Positions 1 through 9,628 of a stretch of DNA of 64,000 bases are shown in pieces. This DNA is from Microbacteriaceae bacterium PS02068 (GTDB lineage Bacteria > Actinomycetota > Actinomycetes > Actinomycetales > Microbacteriaceae): NCBI GenBank assembly GCA_029959325.1, contig JASCPF010000002.1, positions 62,001 through 126,000 of the forward strand, read 5' to 3'. The notes beneath the pieces are model-generated. The model did no database searches, was not told where the DNA came from, and worked only from the letters and a program-made list of their open reading frames with translations. The translations under genes were made by a program, and so were the position numbers. The stretch's first letter is position 1, and every line of letters starts with the position of its first letter.

Positions 1-1572
1 GCTGGTCTCGTTGGCGTCGGCGGGGCGCACGACCGTCATGTTCGGAATGAGGCGCAGGGTCGAGATCTGCTCGACGGGCTGGTGAGTGGGGCCGTCTTCG
101 CCGAGGGCGACCGAGTCGTGCGTCCAGACGAAGATCGACGGGATGTCCATGAGGGCGGCCAGACGCACCGGGGGGCGCATGTAGTCGCTGAAGATCAGGA
201 ATGTGCCGCCGAACGGGCGGGTCGGGCCGTGCAGCTTGATGCCGTTGACGATCGCGCCCATCGCGTGCTCGCGGATGCCGAAGTGCAGCACGCGCCCGTA
301 CGGGTCGCCCGACCACTCGTGGGTCGACCACTCGCTCGGGATGAAGCTCTTGGCATCCTTGATCGTCGTCAGGTTCGACTCGGCCAGGTCGGCCGAACCA
401 CCCCACAGCTCGGGCAGCTGAGCCGCGAGAGCGTTGATGACAGTGCCGGATGCGGCGCGGGTGGAGACATCCTTGCCTGCGGCGAACGACGGCGCCGACA
501 GGTCGGCCGGCAGCTCGCCCGCCTCGAGGCGAGCGAGCAACGCAGCCCGCTCGGGGTTCGCGGCGGCCCACGCGTCGAAGTCGCTCTGCCACGCCGCACG
601 GGCCGTCTTGGCGCGGTCGCCGAGTTCGCGCGTGTGCGCGATGACGTCGTCTGCGACGACGAAGCTCTTCTCGGGGTCGAAGCCGAGCACCTTCTTGGTC
701 GCGGCGAGCTCGTCGGCACCGAGGGCTGAGCCGTGGATCTTGCCGCTGTTCTGCTTGCCGGGGCTCGGCCAGCCGATGATCGTCTTCACGATGATCAGCG
801 ACGGCTTGTCGGTGACGCCCTGCGCGGCCTGCACCGCGGCGTACAGCTCGGCGACGTCTTCGACGTACTCGCCGGTCTTCTTCCAGTCGACCGTCTGCAC
901 GTGCCAGCCGTAGGAGTCATAGCGCTTCGCGACGTCCTCGGTGAACGCGACGTTGGTGTCGTCTTCGATGGAGATCTGGTTCGAGTCGTAGAACGCGATC
1001 AGGTTGCCGAGGTTCTGGTGGCCCGCGAGGCTGGATGCCTCGGACGTGACACCCTCCTGCAGGTCGCCGTCACCCGCGATCACGTACACGTAGTGGTCGA
1101 ACGGGCTCGTGCCCGCGGCCGCCTCGGGGTCGAACAGGCCGCGCTCGTAGCGCGCCGCGTAGGCGAAGCCCACGGCCGAGGCCAGACCTTGGCCCAGCGG
1201 CCCGGTCGTGATCTCGACGCCCTTGGTGTGGCCGTATTCGGGATGCCCCGGGGTCAGCGACCCCCAGGTGCGCAGCTCTTCGAGGTCTTTCAGTTCGAGG
1301 CCGAAACCGCCGAGGTAGAGCTGCACGTACTGCGTCAGGGACGAGTGACCCGCAGACAGGATGAAACGGTCGCGGCCAAGCCAGTGCGTGTCGGCCGGGT
1401 CGTGGCGCAGCACCCGCTGGTAGAGCAGGTAGGCGAGCGGCGCGAGGCTCATCGCGGTGCCGGGGTGGCCGTTGCCCACCTTCTCGACGGCGTCGGCCGC
1501 CAGCACGCGCGCGGTGTCCACCGCGCGCCGATCGATCTCATCCCAGCTCAAATCGGAGGTCAGCTCGGGCAC
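1..1572 (-). CDS. tkt: transketolase, C-terminus cut by window edge
   Basis: Thiamine-diphosphate enzyme of the non-oxidative pentose phosphate pathway; it moves two-carbon ketol units between sugar phosphates in the cytoplasm. The visible 524 residues begin [20 protein letters not shown] and include the N-terminal [13 protein letters not shown] stretch, the ThDP-binding [20 protein letters not shown] stretch and part of the pyrimidine-binding domain ([19 protein letters not shown]). Family members are about 690-700 residues, so roughly 170 C-terminal residues lie outside the window. The GTG start is chosen because AGAAAGG precedes it at good spacing. It is divergent from ctaB, the order also known from mycobacteria. 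Identification is firm. Confidence 0.96.
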   Translation of the reverse strand, partial: MPELTSDLSWDEIDRRAVDTARVLAADAVEKVGNGHPGTAMSLAPLAYLLYQRVLRHDPADTHWLGRDRFILSAGHSSLTQYVQLYLGGFGLELKDLEELRTWGSLTPGHPEYGHTKGVEITTGPLGQGLASAVGFAYAARYERGLFDPEAAAGTSPFDHYVYVIAGDGDLQEGVTSEASSLAGHQNLGNLIAFYDSNQISIEDDTNVAFTEDVAKRYDSYGWHVQTVDWKKTGEYVEDVAELYAAVQAAQGVTDKPSLIIVKTIIGWPSPGKQNSGKIHGSALGADELAATKKVLGFDPEKSFVVADDVIAHTRELGDRAKTARAAWQSDFDAWAAANPERAALLARLEAGELPADLSAPSFAAGKDVSTRAASGTVINALAAQLPELWGGSADLAESNLTTIKDAKSFIPSEWSTHEWSGDPYGRVLHFGIREHAMGAIVNGIKLHGPTRPFGGTFLIFSDYMRPPVRLAALMDIPSIFVWTHDSVALGEDGPTHQPVEQISTLRLIPNMTVVRPADANETS

Positions 1573-1750
1573 GCGGTCGCCTTTCTGCAAGAGCGCCACG
1601 ACAGCCAGTCCGGTCCTTGGAGAAAAGGAAGAGTGGGGATCGGCGCGGGCGCGCGGATTGTGTTCTCAGCATATCGAAGCGGTATGCCGCACAGGCGATG
1701 TGTGTCACCGTGGGAAACTCAATCGGCCCGGTCGGCCAAAGGCGATGCCG

Positions 1751-1756
1751 TAGACT
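1751..1756 (+). promoter_or_regulatory. probable -10 box for ctaB
   Basis: TAGACT fits the actinobacterial TANNNT -10 consensus and lies 31 bases before the ctaB ATG. The tkt-ctaB gap (1573-1787) must carry promoters for both genes; a candidate on the other strand is TATGCT near 1670. No operator was recognised. Confidence 0.4.
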
Positions 1757-1787
1757 GTCAGCGACTTTCCAGACAGTGGCAGGGGCG

Positions 1788-2714
1788 ATGGACATCACGA
1801 CGACGCGCGGGATCGAGCACGTCTCGAGCCGACCCGGCTTCGGTCGCACCCTGAAGGCGTACGTCTCGCTGACGAAGCCGCGCGTGCTCGAGTTGCTGCT
1901 CGTCACCACGGTGCCGGTCATGATCCTGGCCCAGGGCGGCATGCCGAGCCTGGGGCTCGTGCTCGCGACCGTGATCGGCGGCGCGCTGTCGGCGGGGTCG
2001 GCCGCCGCGTTCAACATGTACCTCGACCGCGACATCGACGCGCACATGCACCGCACCGAGAACCGGCCGCTGGTCACGGGCGAGATCTCGCCGCGTGCGG
2101 GGCTGATCTTCGCGTGGACACTCGCCGTGGCATCCACTGTCTGGCTGCTGCTCACGACGAACTGGCTCACCGCGGCGCTGAGCGTGGCCGCGATCTTCTT
2201 CTACGTCGTGATCTACACGATGATCCTGAAGCGCCGTACCGAGCAGAACATCGTGTGGGGCGGCATCGCGGGGTGCTTCCCCGTGGTGATCGGCTGGTCG
2301 GCCGTCACGGGCTCGCTCAGCTGGACGCCCCTCGTGCTGTTCCTGCTCGTCTTCCTCTGGACGCCGCCGCACTACTGGCCGCTCTCGATGAAGTACAAGG
2401 GCGACTACCAAGAGGCCGACATCCCGATGCTCGGCGCGACGCGCAACGGCCTGCAGGTGGGTCTGCAGGTGATCCTGTACGCGTGGGCGACCGTGGCATC
2501 CTCGCTTCTGCTCATCCCCGTGGCGGGCATGGGCCTTGTGTACACGGTGTCGGCGCTGGTGTTCGGCGGCTGGTTCATCGTCGAGGCGCACGTGCTGTAC
2601 AACCGCGCCGCGCGCGGCGAGCAGATCCAGCCGATGCGCGTGTTCCACGCCTCGATCACCTACCTGACGCTCCTGTTCGTCGCGATCGCGATCGATCCGC
2701 TGCTGCCGTTCTGA
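1788..2714 (+). CDS. ctaB: protoheme IX farnesyltransferase (heme O synthase)
   Basis: UbiA-superfamily membrane prenyltransferase that attaches farnesyl to heme b to give heme O, the first step to heme A for the aa3 cytochrome oxidase. The 308-residue protein has alternating hydrophobic segments and the diagnostic Asp-rich loops [19 protein letters not shown] (about residues 75-93) and [13 protein letters not shown]. The start is the ATG beginning [11 protein letters not shown], preceded by GGCAGGGG; the frame stays open further upstream but that part has no family similarity. Its partner ctaA lies 1.9 kb downstream on the other strand, separated by a nuclease-like gene with repeats. CyoE is the equivalent name in other bacteria. 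Confidence 0.95.
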   Translation: MDITTTRGIEHVSSRPGFGRTLKAYVSLTKPRVLELLLVTTVPVMILAQGGMPSLGLVLATVIGGALSAGSAAAFNMYLDRDIDAHMHRTENRPLVTGEISPRAGLIFAWTLAVASTVWLLLTTNWLTAALSVAAIFFYVVIYTMILKRRTEQNIVWGGIAGCFPVVIGWSAVTGSLSWTPLVLFLLVFLWTPPHYWPLSMKYKGDYQEADIPMLGATRNGLQVGLQVILYAWATVASSLLLIPVAGMGLVYTVSALVFGGWFIVEAHVLYNRAARGEQIQPMRVFHASITYLTLLFVAIAIDPLLPF

Positions 2715-2752
2715 CCCGCGCGGCGCGTCTTCGCGTCTCCGGGCGAGTGCTG

Positions 2753-2859
2753 GTTCGTCGGAGATCCCGCGTTCGTCGGAGGTTTCGCGTTCGTCGGAGA
2801 TCCCGCGTTCGTCGGAGGTTTCGCGTGCATCACCTCCGACGAAGCGCGGATCTCCGACG
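2753..2859. repeat. tandem 18-bp units ending in a long palindrome (REP-like element, copy 1)
   Basis: Four consecutive 18-base units alternate GTTCGTCGGAGATCCCGC and GTTCGTCGGAGGTTTCGC (2753-2824). The last two form the left arm (2792-2818) of a near-perfect 27-base inverted repeat with 2833-2859, loop 2819-2832. The core CGTCGGAG recurs every 18 bases and reappears inverted twice. Copy 2 lies at 3884-3951. The 2715-2964 gap holds nothing else recognisable. Confidence 0.9.
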
Positions 2860-2964
2860 TTGCGGAAGCGCGTCGCCTCCTCCCCAACGCGCGACGGCGG
2901 CATTCTGTCCACGGAACGATGAGTTGCCGGCCTGCGAAGGGCGCCCGTCGGCGATGCTGGCGCG

Positions 2965-3816
2965 ATGATGGATGCCGCGGTGCGCACGCAGTCTCTGATC
3001 AGTCGTGTCGCCGCGGTGGGTGGGGTCGCGCGCGCGTCGTCGCTGCGCCGCGACGGCGAATGCAGTGCGTACGACATCGCGAAGGTGGTGCGCGCCGGCG
3101 CGCTGATCCGCGTTCGCCGCGACTGGGTCGCCACGCCCGAGGCCGATGCCGAGCTCGTCGCTGCGGCGCGGGAGGGCGTGGTGCTGTCGTGCATCACGCT
3201 TGCCCGGCGTCTGGGCCTCTGGGTGACGAAGGAGGATCGGTGCCATGTCGCGGCGGACCCGGGGGCGAGGGGGAGCAAGACAGCCCGCGCGGTCGTGCAC
3301 TGGTCGAAGCCCCTCGTGCCTCGCCCGCCGGACGCGCTGTGCGACAGTGTCGAGAATGCGCTGGTGCTCGTGGCGACGTGCCAGAGCTTCGAGGATGCGC
3401 TCGCGACGTGGGACTCCGCGGTGCGGCGGAACCTCGTCTCGCTCGAGATCCTCAGCCGTCTCGCCTTGCCGCCGCGGTCGCGCGCTGTCCTGGCCGCGGT
3501 CGACCCGCTTGCGGATTCAGGGCTCGAGACCCTCTTCCGCACCCGTCTGCGCTGGCTGCGGGTGCGCATCCTCGCGCAGATCTGGCTGCTCGGGCACCGC
3601 GTCGATTTTCTCATCGGCGAGCGCCTCGTTGTCCAGATCGACGGAGGGCACCACGTCGGCGCGCAGCGCGAGGCGGACCTGGCGCATGACGCCGCACTGA
3701 TGCTTGCGGGCTATCACGTGCTGAGATTCGGCTACGCGCAGATCATCAGCGACTGGCCGCACGTGCAGGATGTGATCGCTCGCGCGGTCGCGCAGAGTCT
3801 TCACCACGCGCGGTGA
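2965..3816 (+). CDS. DUF559 / PD-(D/E)XK nuclease-like protein with N-terminal winged-helix (AbiEi-like) region
   Basis: A 283-residue protein of unknown function. The N-terminal 60 or so residues (LISRVAAVGGVARASSLRR onward) resemble the winged-helix region of AbiEi-type antitoxins. The C-terminal 80 carry the DUF559 signature: VDFLIGERLVVQIDGGHH, then AQREADLAHDAALMLAGYHV and LRFGYAQI, the D-x(n)-Q/ExD pattern of the Vsr-like PD-(D/E)XK fold. The putative catalytic residues look intact. Start is ATG 2965 (or the adjacent 2968). No Shine-Dalgarno is obvious. The gene is bracketed by two copies of the same palindromic repeat. A nuclease role is inferred from the fold; no substrate can be named. 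Such genes are common and patchily distributed in Microbacteriaceae. Confidence 0.8.
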   Translation: MMDAAVRTQSLISRVAAVGGVARASSLRRDGECSAYDIAKVVRAGALIRVRRDWVATPEADAELVAAAREGVVLSCITLARRLGLWVTKEDRCHVAADPGARGSKTARAVVHWSKPLVPRPPDALCDSVENALVLVATCQSFEDALATWDSAVRRNLVSLEILSRLALPPRSRAVLAAVDPLADSGLETLFRTRLRWLRVRILAQIWLLGHRVDFLIGERLVVQIDGGHHVGAQREADLAHDAALMLAGYHVLRFGYAQIISDWPHVQDVIARAVAQSLHHAR

Positions 3817-3883
3817 GCGCGCCGGGCGCGGTGAGCTCGCTCGTGCTGTGGCTCGCACCTGGCATCCCACGTCCGTCGGCTTA

Positions 3884-3951
3884 CGTCGGAGATCCCGCGT
3901 TCGTCGGAGAATGCAGCGCGAAATCGTCCGACGAAGCGCGGATCTCCGACG
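3884..3951. repeat. REP-like palindrome, copy 2
   Basis: Left arm 3884-3908 and right arm 3927-3951 form a near-perfect 25-base inverted repeat. The right arm is identical to 2835-2859 of copy 1. The core CGTCGGA appears twice in each arm, 17-18 bases apart. The two copies sit on either side of the DUF559 gene. Confidence 0.9.
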
Positions 3952-3992
3952 AACCGCAGCCGCACTGAGCAACCCGAGGCCCCCCACACGCA

Positions 3993-4027
3993 CACAACCC
4001 CGGAGCGCAAAGCGGTCCGGGGTTGTG
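3993..4027. terminator. bidirectional hairpin terminator
   Basis: A perfect 12-bp stem (CACAACCCCGGA with TCCGGGGTTGTG) and 11-base loop sit between the converging DUF559 gene and the membrane-protein gene. There is no clear U-tract, as is usual in GC-rich actinobacteria. Confidence 0.75.
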
Positions 4028-4062
4028 CAGATCTCCGCGGTTGCGCAGCGGAGCGACGCGGG

Positions 4063-4506
4063 TCAGGCGCGCGGCGCGTCGGACTTCTCGTCGCCCGTGG
4101 CGATGAGGGGCTCGTCGTGCGTGGCGGGCGCGTCGGCGACGGGCTCGGCCGGGGTGACGGCGGGCGAGGAGGACGCGCCGGCGGGCTCGTCGATCTCGAC
4201 GACGTCTTCCTCCCACGCCGGCGGCTCGACGACCGCGACCGCGGCGGGGCGCGCGAGCGACGACAGGGCGGCGACCACGAGCGACAGGGCGAGGCCGATC
4301 AGGCCGATGCCCGCGAGGATCGCGCCGGCGATGGCCCAGATCTGACCGACGTACACGTCGGAGGTCGTGGCGGTGTTGGCGGTCAGGGCCGCGTCCATGG
4401 CGCCGAGCTTCGAGAACAGGACGAAGGCGCCGCCGACGGTTGCGACGGCGGATCCGCCTACGAGCACCCAGAACGGGATGCTGCGGCTGAGGCGGTTGGT
4501 GGGCAT
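4063..4506 (-). CDS. small membrane protein, function unknown
   Basis: A 147-residue protein with two hydrophobic segments, about residues 11-33 (FWVLVGGSAVATVGGAFVLF) and 57-82 (IWAIAGAILAGIGLIGLALS). A Pro/Ala/Glu-rich acidic tail of about 60 residues follows and is probably cytoplasmic. The ATG beginning MPTNRLSRS is chosen because AAGGAG lies six bases upstream; a second ATG five codons earlier lacks this. It is downstream of ctaA on the same strand with an 84-base gap, so co-transcription is possible. No family was recognised. Confidence 0.7.
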   Translation of the reverse strand: MPTNRLSRSIPFWVLVGGSAVATVGGAFVLFSKLGAMDAALTANTATTSDVYVGQIWAIAGAILAGIGLIGLALSLVVAALSSLARPAAVAVVEPPAWEEDVVEIDEPAGASSSPAVTPAEPVADAPATHDEPLIATGDEKSDAPRA

Positions 4507-4590
4507 GCGGGACTCCTTCATGTCGTGCCGTCGCGCTCGCGACGACTCTTCGACTATCTGCGAACCGCCCGAGTGCGAGCGATGCACTGC

Positions 4591-5559
4591 CTATGATCCC
4601 GCTGTGGACCCGTCAGAGAAAATCAGGGTCGCGCGTGGCGCCTTCAGATACAGCACCACGGTGGTCATCGCGGCGACCAGCGTCACCGCCAGCACCATGT
4701 GAATGTTCACGAGCGCGATCGGCAGGCCCGTGCGCGCCTGCCACAGGCCGACGGCGATCTGTACGACCTCTACGGCGAGCAGCAGGCCCGTCCACCGCGG
4801 CAGGCGCAGCACTGCGGGCATCCGGAACGACCCCGCGAACACGACGAGCGTGAGGGCGAACAGGATGTAGGCGGGCCAGCTGTGCACGTGCTGCCAGAAG
4901 ATCGGGTCGAGGCCGTTGCGAGCGGCGGCGTCGTCGCCCGCGTGCGGGCCGGACCCCGTGAGCAGGATGCCGATGACCACCGTGATCAGCACGAAGGCGC
5001 TCGTCACGTGGACGAGCGTGGCGTACCGGCGCGGCACCGCCCGTCGCCGCGGGCCGGGCTCGGCGTACACGCGCACGAGGAAGACCGTCGCGATGGCGAC
5101 GAGGGCCGCGGAGAGCAGGTAGTGCACGCCCACGATCGCGGGAGCGAGGTGCAGCCACACCGTGATGCCGCCGATGACCGCCTGCAGGATGATCCCGATG
5201 CCGACGGCCAGAGTCAGGCGCGGCAGCTCGGGGCGCGTGTTCCACAACCGCACCACCGAGAGGAACGCCAGCAGGGCCACGATCACGAGCACGCCCGTCA
5301 ACGTGCGGTTGCCGAACTCGATGAGCCCGTGGATGCCGAGTTCAGGCGTCGGGGTCAGCGACTCGGTCGTGCAATACGGCCACGTCTCGCAGCCCATGCC
5401 CGATCCGGTGAGCCGGACGAGCCCGCCGGTTCCCACGATCACGATGTTGCTGATGACGAGCAGCCACGCGAACACGCGGGTGTATCCCGTGATGCGGTCC
5501 GGCAGCACGCGCGCCGCGAATGATGTGCGGGATGCCACGGTGGTGGGCGCTGAGGACAT
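4591..5559 (-). CDS. ctaA: heme A synthase
   Basis: COX15/CtaA-family integral membrane monooxygenase that converts heme O to heme A for cytochrome c oxidase. The 322 residues hold about eight membrane spans. Conserved heme-ligand histidines occur in GIHGLIEFGNR, GVHYLLSAAL, WQHVHSWPAYI and VNIHMVLAV. The loop SGMGCETWPYCTTES has the Cys pair typical of Gram-positive CtaA. The start beginning MSSAPTTVASR is fixed by an AGGAGG Shine-Dalgarno. It is divergent from the suf operon and acts after ctaB. Identification is firm. Confidence 0.94.
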   Translation of the reverse strand: MSSAPTTVASRTSFAARVLPDRITGYTRVFAWLLVISNIVIVGTGGLVRLTGSGMGCETWPYCTTESLTPTPELGIHGLIEFGNRTLTGVLVIVALLAFLSVVRLWNTRPELPRLTLAVGIGIILQAVIGGITVWLHLAPAIVGVHYLLSAALVAIATVFLVRVYAEPGPRRRAVPRRYATLVHVTSAFVLITVVIGILLTGSGPHAGDDAAARNGLDPIFWQHVHSWPAYILFALTLVVFAGSFRMPAVLRLPRWTGLLLAVEVVQIAVGLWQARTGLPIALVNIHMVLAVTLVAAMTTVVLYLKAPRATLIFSDGSTAGS

Positions 5560-5831
5560 GGGTGTCGCCTCCTGGGGCGCGCCTCGGGTGGGGCGCCGGC
5601 CACGCCCCGTGCGGGACGTTGCCTGTAGACTCAAAGGGTGGGAAGGGCGTCGCGCAGTGCGCGCCCCAACCATTCTCAGTCTAGGCGCGCTGCCAGTGCG
5701 CTCCCGAAGACACAAGCAAGACAACGCAAGACGCGACCGGCCCTGAAAGCGGCATCCCATCCTCGCCCACTCCCGAGGACTCGGGAATGTCGGAGCGGAT
5801 GACACCGCACGGGCACGAAGGAGGCAAGGCC
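5560..5831. promoter_or_regulatory. divergent ctaA/sufB control region
   Basis: A 272-base gap without a gene. TAGACT at 5626-5631 is a candidate -10 for sufB and would give a 5' leader of about 190 bases. In mycobacteria sufR lies just upstream of sufB; no such gene exists here, and no SufR, IscR-like or DtxR operator was recognised. The long leader may contain regulation that cannot be defined by eye. Confidence 0.4.
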
Positions 5832-7250
5832 ATGTCGGATGTGCTCATCGACCGACCAGAGCTCGATGGACTCGGCGTCTACGAGTTCGGTTGGCACGAC
5901 ACCGACGCCGCGGGTGCCGTCGCGCAGCGCGGGATCAACGAGGGCGTCGTCCGCGGGATCTCCGCGCTGAAGGACGAGCCCGAATGGATGCTCAAGACGC
6001 GCCTCAAGGGCTACCAGCTCTTCGGCCGCAAGCCCATGCCCACGTGGGGTGCCGACCTGTCGGAGATCGACTTCGACAACATCAAGTACTTCGTGCGCTC
6101 GACCGAGAAGCAGGCCCAGTCGTGGGAAGACCTGCCCGAAGACATCCGCAACACGTACGAGAAGCTGGGCATCCCCGAGGCCGAGCGTGCGCGCCTGGTC
6201 GCCGGTGTCGCGGCGCAGTACGAGTCGGAGGTCGTCTACCACCAGATCAACGAAGAGCTCGAGAAGCAGGGTGTCATCTTCATGGACACCGACACCGCGC
6301 TGCGCGAGCACCCCGAGTTCTTCGAGGAGTACTTCGGCACGGTGATCCCGGCCGGCGACAACAAGTTCGCCGCGCTCAACACCGCGGTGTGGTCGGGCGG
6401 CTCGTTCGTCTACGTGCCGCCGGGCGTGCACGTCGAGATCCCGCTGCAGGCGTACTTCCGCATCAACACCGAGAACATGGGCCAGTTCGAGCGGACGCTG
6501 ATCATCGCCGACGAGGGCTCGTACGTGCACTACATCGAGGGGTGCACCGCGCCGATCTACAAGAGCGACTCGCTGCACTCGGCCGTCGTCGAGATCATCG
6601 TGAAGAAGAACGCCCGCGTGCGCTACACGACGATCCAGAACTGGTCGAACAACGTCTACAACCTCGTCACCAAGCGGGCCGTGGCCCACGAGGGCGCGAC
6701 GATGGAGTGGATCGACGGCAACATCGGATCCAAGGTGACGATGAAGTACCCCTCGATCTACCTCATGGGCGAGCACGCCAAGGGCGAGACGCTCTCGGTC
6801 GCGTTCGCGGGCCCCGGCCAGCACCAGGACGCCGGCGCCAAGATGATCCACATGGCGCCCTACACGCAGTCGTCGATCGTCTCGAAGTCGATCGCGCGCG
6901 GCGGCGGCCGTGCGGGGTACCGCGGTGAAGTGCGGGTGGATGCCAATGCGCACCACTCCGCCAACACCGTGCGCTGCGACGCACTGCTCGTCGACACGAA
7001 GTCGCGCTCCGACACCTATCCCGCGATCGACATCCGCGTCGACGACGTGCAGCTCGGACACGAGGCCACGGTCTCGAAGGTCAGCGAAGAGCAGCTGTTC
7101 TATCTGATGAGCCGAGGCATGCCCGAAGACGAGGCCATGGCGATGATCGTCCGCGGCTTCATCGAACCCATCGCACGCGAACTGCCCATGGAATATGCCC
7201 TCGAGCTCAACAAGCTCATCGAGATGGGCATGGAAGGATCCGTCGGCTGA
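5832..7250 (+). CDS. sufB: Fe-S cluster assembly protein SufB
   Basis: Core scaffold of the SufBCD complex, which assembles 4Fe-4S clusters in the cytoplasm. The 472-residue protein shows the family stretches [56 protein letters not shown] and [18 protein letters not shown]; the Cys in NTVRCDAL matches the conserved cluster-assembly cysteine. The ATG beginning [11 protein letters not shown] follows GAAGGAGG; the open frame upstream is not conserved. It overlaps sufD by one base. First gene of sufB-sufD-Rieske-sufC-sufT. Confidence 0.96.
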   Translation: MSDVLIDRPELDGLGVYEFGWHDTDAAGAVAQRGINEGVVRGISALKDEPEWMLKTRLKGYQLFGRKPMPTWGADLSEIDFDNIKYFVRSTEKQAQSWEDLPEDIRNTYEKLGIPEAERARLVAGVAAQYESEVVYHQINEELEKQGVIFMDTDTALREHPEFFEEYFGTVIPAGDNKFAALNTAVWSGGSFVYVPPGVHVEIPLQAYFRINTENMGQFERTLIIADEGSYVHYIEGCTAPIYKSDSLHSAVVEIIVKKNARVRYTTIQNWSNNVYNLVTKRAVAHEGATMEWIDGNIGSKVTMKYPSIYLMGEHAKGETLSVAFAGPGQHQDAGAKMIHMAPYTQSSIVSKSIARGGGRAGYRGEVRVDANAHHSANTVRCDALLVDTKSRSDTYPAIDIRVDDVQLGHEATVSKVSEEQLFYLMSRGMPEDEAMAMIVRGFIEPIARELPMEYALELNKLIEMGMEGSVG

Positions 7251-8494
7251 TGACGACAGCGACCCAGACCCCGGCAACCGCCGAGGGTCACATCGACCCT
7301 GCCGCCCGACTGGCGAACGCGGAAGGCGCGGGCACAGCGGGATACGTGCCCGTGCAGACGCGTTCCGAACGCCTCACCTCGTTCGACCCCGCCGATTTCG
7401 GCACGCCCACCGGCCGCGAGGTCAACTGGAAGCACACGCCGATCAGCCGCCTGGCGGCGCTCTTGCGCGACGAGCCCGCACCGCACGACGTCATCGGCGT
7501 CGAGGTATCGGCTCCGGAGGGCGTCGAGCAGAAGCGACTCGCGATCGGCGAGGCTCCCCGCGGCGAGGTCTTCCGCCCCGACGATCTCGTGAGTGCCATC
7601 GCGTGGACGCAGGAAGAGCAGGCACCGCTCATCCGCATTCCCGCCGGCATCGAACTCGACGAGCCTGTCGTGGTGACGCTCACGGGCCGCGGCGGCGTTG
7701 CGCACGCGCACATCGTGATCGAGGCGCAGGCGCACTCGCGGGCGACCGTGATCCTGCGCCACCAGGGCACCGCCCAGCAGGCGCAGAACGTCGAGGTGAT
7801 CGTGCGCGACGGGGCATCCCTCACCCTCGTGTCCGTGCAGCGGTGGGACGATGACGCGATCCACCTGTCGTCGCACCAGGCGCGCGTCGACCGCGACGCC
7901 TCGCTGACCCACGTCGTCGTGAGCCTCGGTGGCGGCATCGTGCGGGTGAACCCTTCGGTCGAACTCGCCGGCGCCGGCGCCGACGGCAAGCTCTTCGGGC
8001 TCGCCTTCGCCGACGCGGGCCAGCACCTCGAGAGCCAGGTCTACCTCCACCACAAGGGACCGCACACCGTGGGTGACGTGCTCTACAAGGGCGCCCTGCA
8101 GGGCGAGGGCGCGCACACCGTCTGGATCGGCGATGTGCTGATCGGTCCGGATGCCACGGGCACCGACTCGTACGAGGCCAACCGCAACCTGGTGCTCACC
8201 GAAGGCGCGCGCGCCGACTCCATCCCGAACCTCGAGATCGAGACCGGTGACATCATCGGCGCCGGGCACGCGAGTGCCACCGGGCGCTTCGACGACGAGC
8301 AGCTGTTCTATCTGCAGGCCCGCGGCATCAGCGAAGACGAGGCTCGCCGCCTCGTCGTGCTCGGATTCCTCGCCGAGATCGTGCAGAAGATCCAGGTCGA
8401 GGACCTGGCCGACGAGCTCAGCGCCGCCATCGAAGCCGAGCTCGCGCTCACCCAGACCATCGCCGCCCCGGCCGAGGGAGAAGCCACCGCATGA
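7250..8494 (+). CDS. sufD: Fe-S cluster assembly protein SufD
   Basis: SufB paralogue that pairs with SufB on the SufC dimer. It has 414 residues with the SufBD beta-helix core; the C-terminal part HKGPHTVGDVLYKGALQGEG, GTDSYEANRNLVLTEGA and QLFYLQARGISEDEARRLVV matches the family. The N-terminus ([20 protein letters not shown]) is variable. The ATG overlaps the sufB stop (TGATG), implying translational coupling, and the stop overlaps the ferredoxin start. Confidence 0.94.
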   Translation: MTTATQTPATAEGHIDPAARLANAEGAGTAGYVPVQTRSERLTSFDPADFGTPTGREVNWKHTPISRLAALLRDEPAPHDVIGVEVSAPEGVEQKRLAIGEAPRGEVFRPDDLVSAIAWTQEEQAPLIRIPAGIELDEPVVVTLTGRGGVAHAHIVIEAQAHSRATVILRHQGTAQQAQNVEVIVRDGASLTLVSVQRWDDDAIHLSSHQARVDRDASLTHVVVSLGGGIVRVNPSVELAGAGADGKLFGLAFADAGQHLESQVYLHHKGPHTVGDVLYKGALQGEGAHTVWIGDVLIGPDATGTDSYEANRNLVLTEGARADSIPNLEIETGDIIGAGHASATGRFDDEQLFYLQARGISEDEARRLVVLGFLAEIVQKIQVEDLADELSAAIEAELALTQTIAAPAEGEATA

Positions 8495-8820
8495 CCGCCC
8501 AGAAGGTTCTGAATCTCAGCGACCTGGAACAGGACGCCGCTGTGCGCGTCGAGGTCGACGGCGTGCCGATGGCCGTCGTGCTCGATTCCGAGGGCGAGGT
8601 GCACGCGATCGGCGACACCTGCACGCACGGTGACATCTCGCTCGCCGACGGTTTCGTCGAGGGCGACACGCTCGAGTGCTGGGCGCACGGTTCGGCGTTC
8701 TCGCTGCGCACCGGCCGCCCGCTGAACCTGCCGGCCTACGAGCCGGTGCCCGTCTACGAGGTCACGATCGACGGGGACGACATCCTGATCGACCCCGCCG
8801 TGACCAAAGAAGTGAACTGA
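8491..8820 (+). CDS. Rieske-type [2Fe-2S] ferredoxin in suf operon
   Basis: A 109-residue soluble Rieske protein, similar to ferredoxin components of non-heme iron oxygenases. The cluster ligands are visible as CTHGDIS (C-x-H) and LECWAHGSAF (C-x-x-H), about 20 residues apart. It overlaps sufD by four bases (ATGA) and ends 13 bases before sufC, so it is part of the operon. In related actinobacteria such a protein often sits inside suf operons; an electron-transfer role in cluster assembly is plausible but inferred. Confidence 0.9.
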   Translation: MTAQKVLNLSDLEQDAAVRVEVDGVPMAVVLDSEGEVHAIGDTCTHGDISLADGFVEGDTLECWAHGSAFSLRTGRPLNLPAYEPVPVYEVTIDGDDILIDPAVTKEVN

Positions 8821-8833
8821 AGAAGGTACTGAC

Positions 8834-9619
8834 ATGACTGTTCTCGAGATCCGCGATCTGCACGTGACCGTCGAGACCGAGGCGGGCACCACCCCGATCC
8901 TCAACGGTGTGAACCTCACCGTCCGCACGGGCGAGACCCACGCGATCATGGGCCCCAACGGGTCGGGCAAGTCGACGCTCGCCTACACGATCGCCGGGCA
9001 CCCGAAGTACACCGTGACGTCGGGCACCATCACCCTCGACGGCGAAGACGTGCTCGCGATGTCCGTCGACGAGCGCGCCCGCGCCGGCCTGTTCCTCGCG
9101 ATGCAGTACCCGGTCGAGATCCCGGGCGTCACCGTGACGAACTTCCTGCGCACGGCCAAGACGGCGATCGACGGCGAGGCGCCCGCGATCCGCGCGTGGA
9201 CCAAGGACGTCAAGGCGGCCATGAAGGACCTGCGCATGGACCCGAAGTTCGCGGCGCGCAACGTCAACGAGGGCTTCTCGGGCGGCGAGAAGAAGCGCCA
9301 CGAGATCCTGCAGCTCGAGCTGCTGAAGCCCGCGATCGCGGTGCTCGACGAGACCGACTCGGGCCTCGATGTCGACGCGCTGAAGATCGTCTCCGAAGGC
9401 GTGAACCGCGCGAAGGCCGCGACCGACCTGGGTGTGCTGCTGATCACGCACTACACGCGCATCCTGCGCTACATCACGCCCGACTTCGTGCACGTCATGG
9501 TCGCCGGACGCATCGTCGAAGAGGGCGGCCCCGAGCTTGCCGATCGCCTCGAGAACGAGGGCTACGACCGCTACACCGAAGCGGTGCCGGCCGGCCCCGC
9601 CGCATCCGTCGACGCCTAG
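8834..9619 (+). CDS. sufC: Fe-S cluster assembly ATPase SufC
   Basis: Soluble ABC-type ATPase that drives the SufBD scaffold. The 261-residue protein has Walker A GPNGSGKST (about residue 40), the variant signature FSGGEKKRHEILQ and Walker B AVLDETDSGLDVDAL, all SufC-specific. Start ATG follows AGAAGG. It is followed after only nine bases by sufT; in mycobacteria the desulfurase sufS and the sufU gene lie between these two. Confidence 0.96.
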   Translation: MTVLEIRDLHVTVETEAGTTPILNGVNLTVRTGETHAIMGPNGSGKSTLAYTIAGHPKYTVTSGTITLDGEDVLAMSVDERARAGLFLAMQYPVEIPGVTVTNFLRTAKTAIDGEAPAIRAWTKDVKAAMKDLRMDPKFAARNVNEGFSGGEKKRHEILQLELLKPAIAVLDETDSGLDVDALKIVSEGVNRAKAATDLGVLLITHYTRILRYITPDFVHVMVAGRIVEEGGPELADRLENEGYDRYTEAVPAGPAASVDA

Positions 9620-9622
9620 GAT
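9617..9622 (+). promoter_or_regulatory. possible leaderless -10 for sufT
   Basis: TAGGAT overlapping the sufC stop region is followed by six bases and then the sufT ATG, matching the leaderless arrangement seen repeatedly in this window. It suggests a second, internal promoter. The sufT gene has no good Shine-Dalgarno. Confidence 0.4.
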
Positions 9623-9628
9623 CGAACT

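Noticed and set aside
2753..2859. Possible CRISPR array
   Set aside because: Units are directly adjacent without variable spacers and end in a palindrome; no cas genes are nearby.
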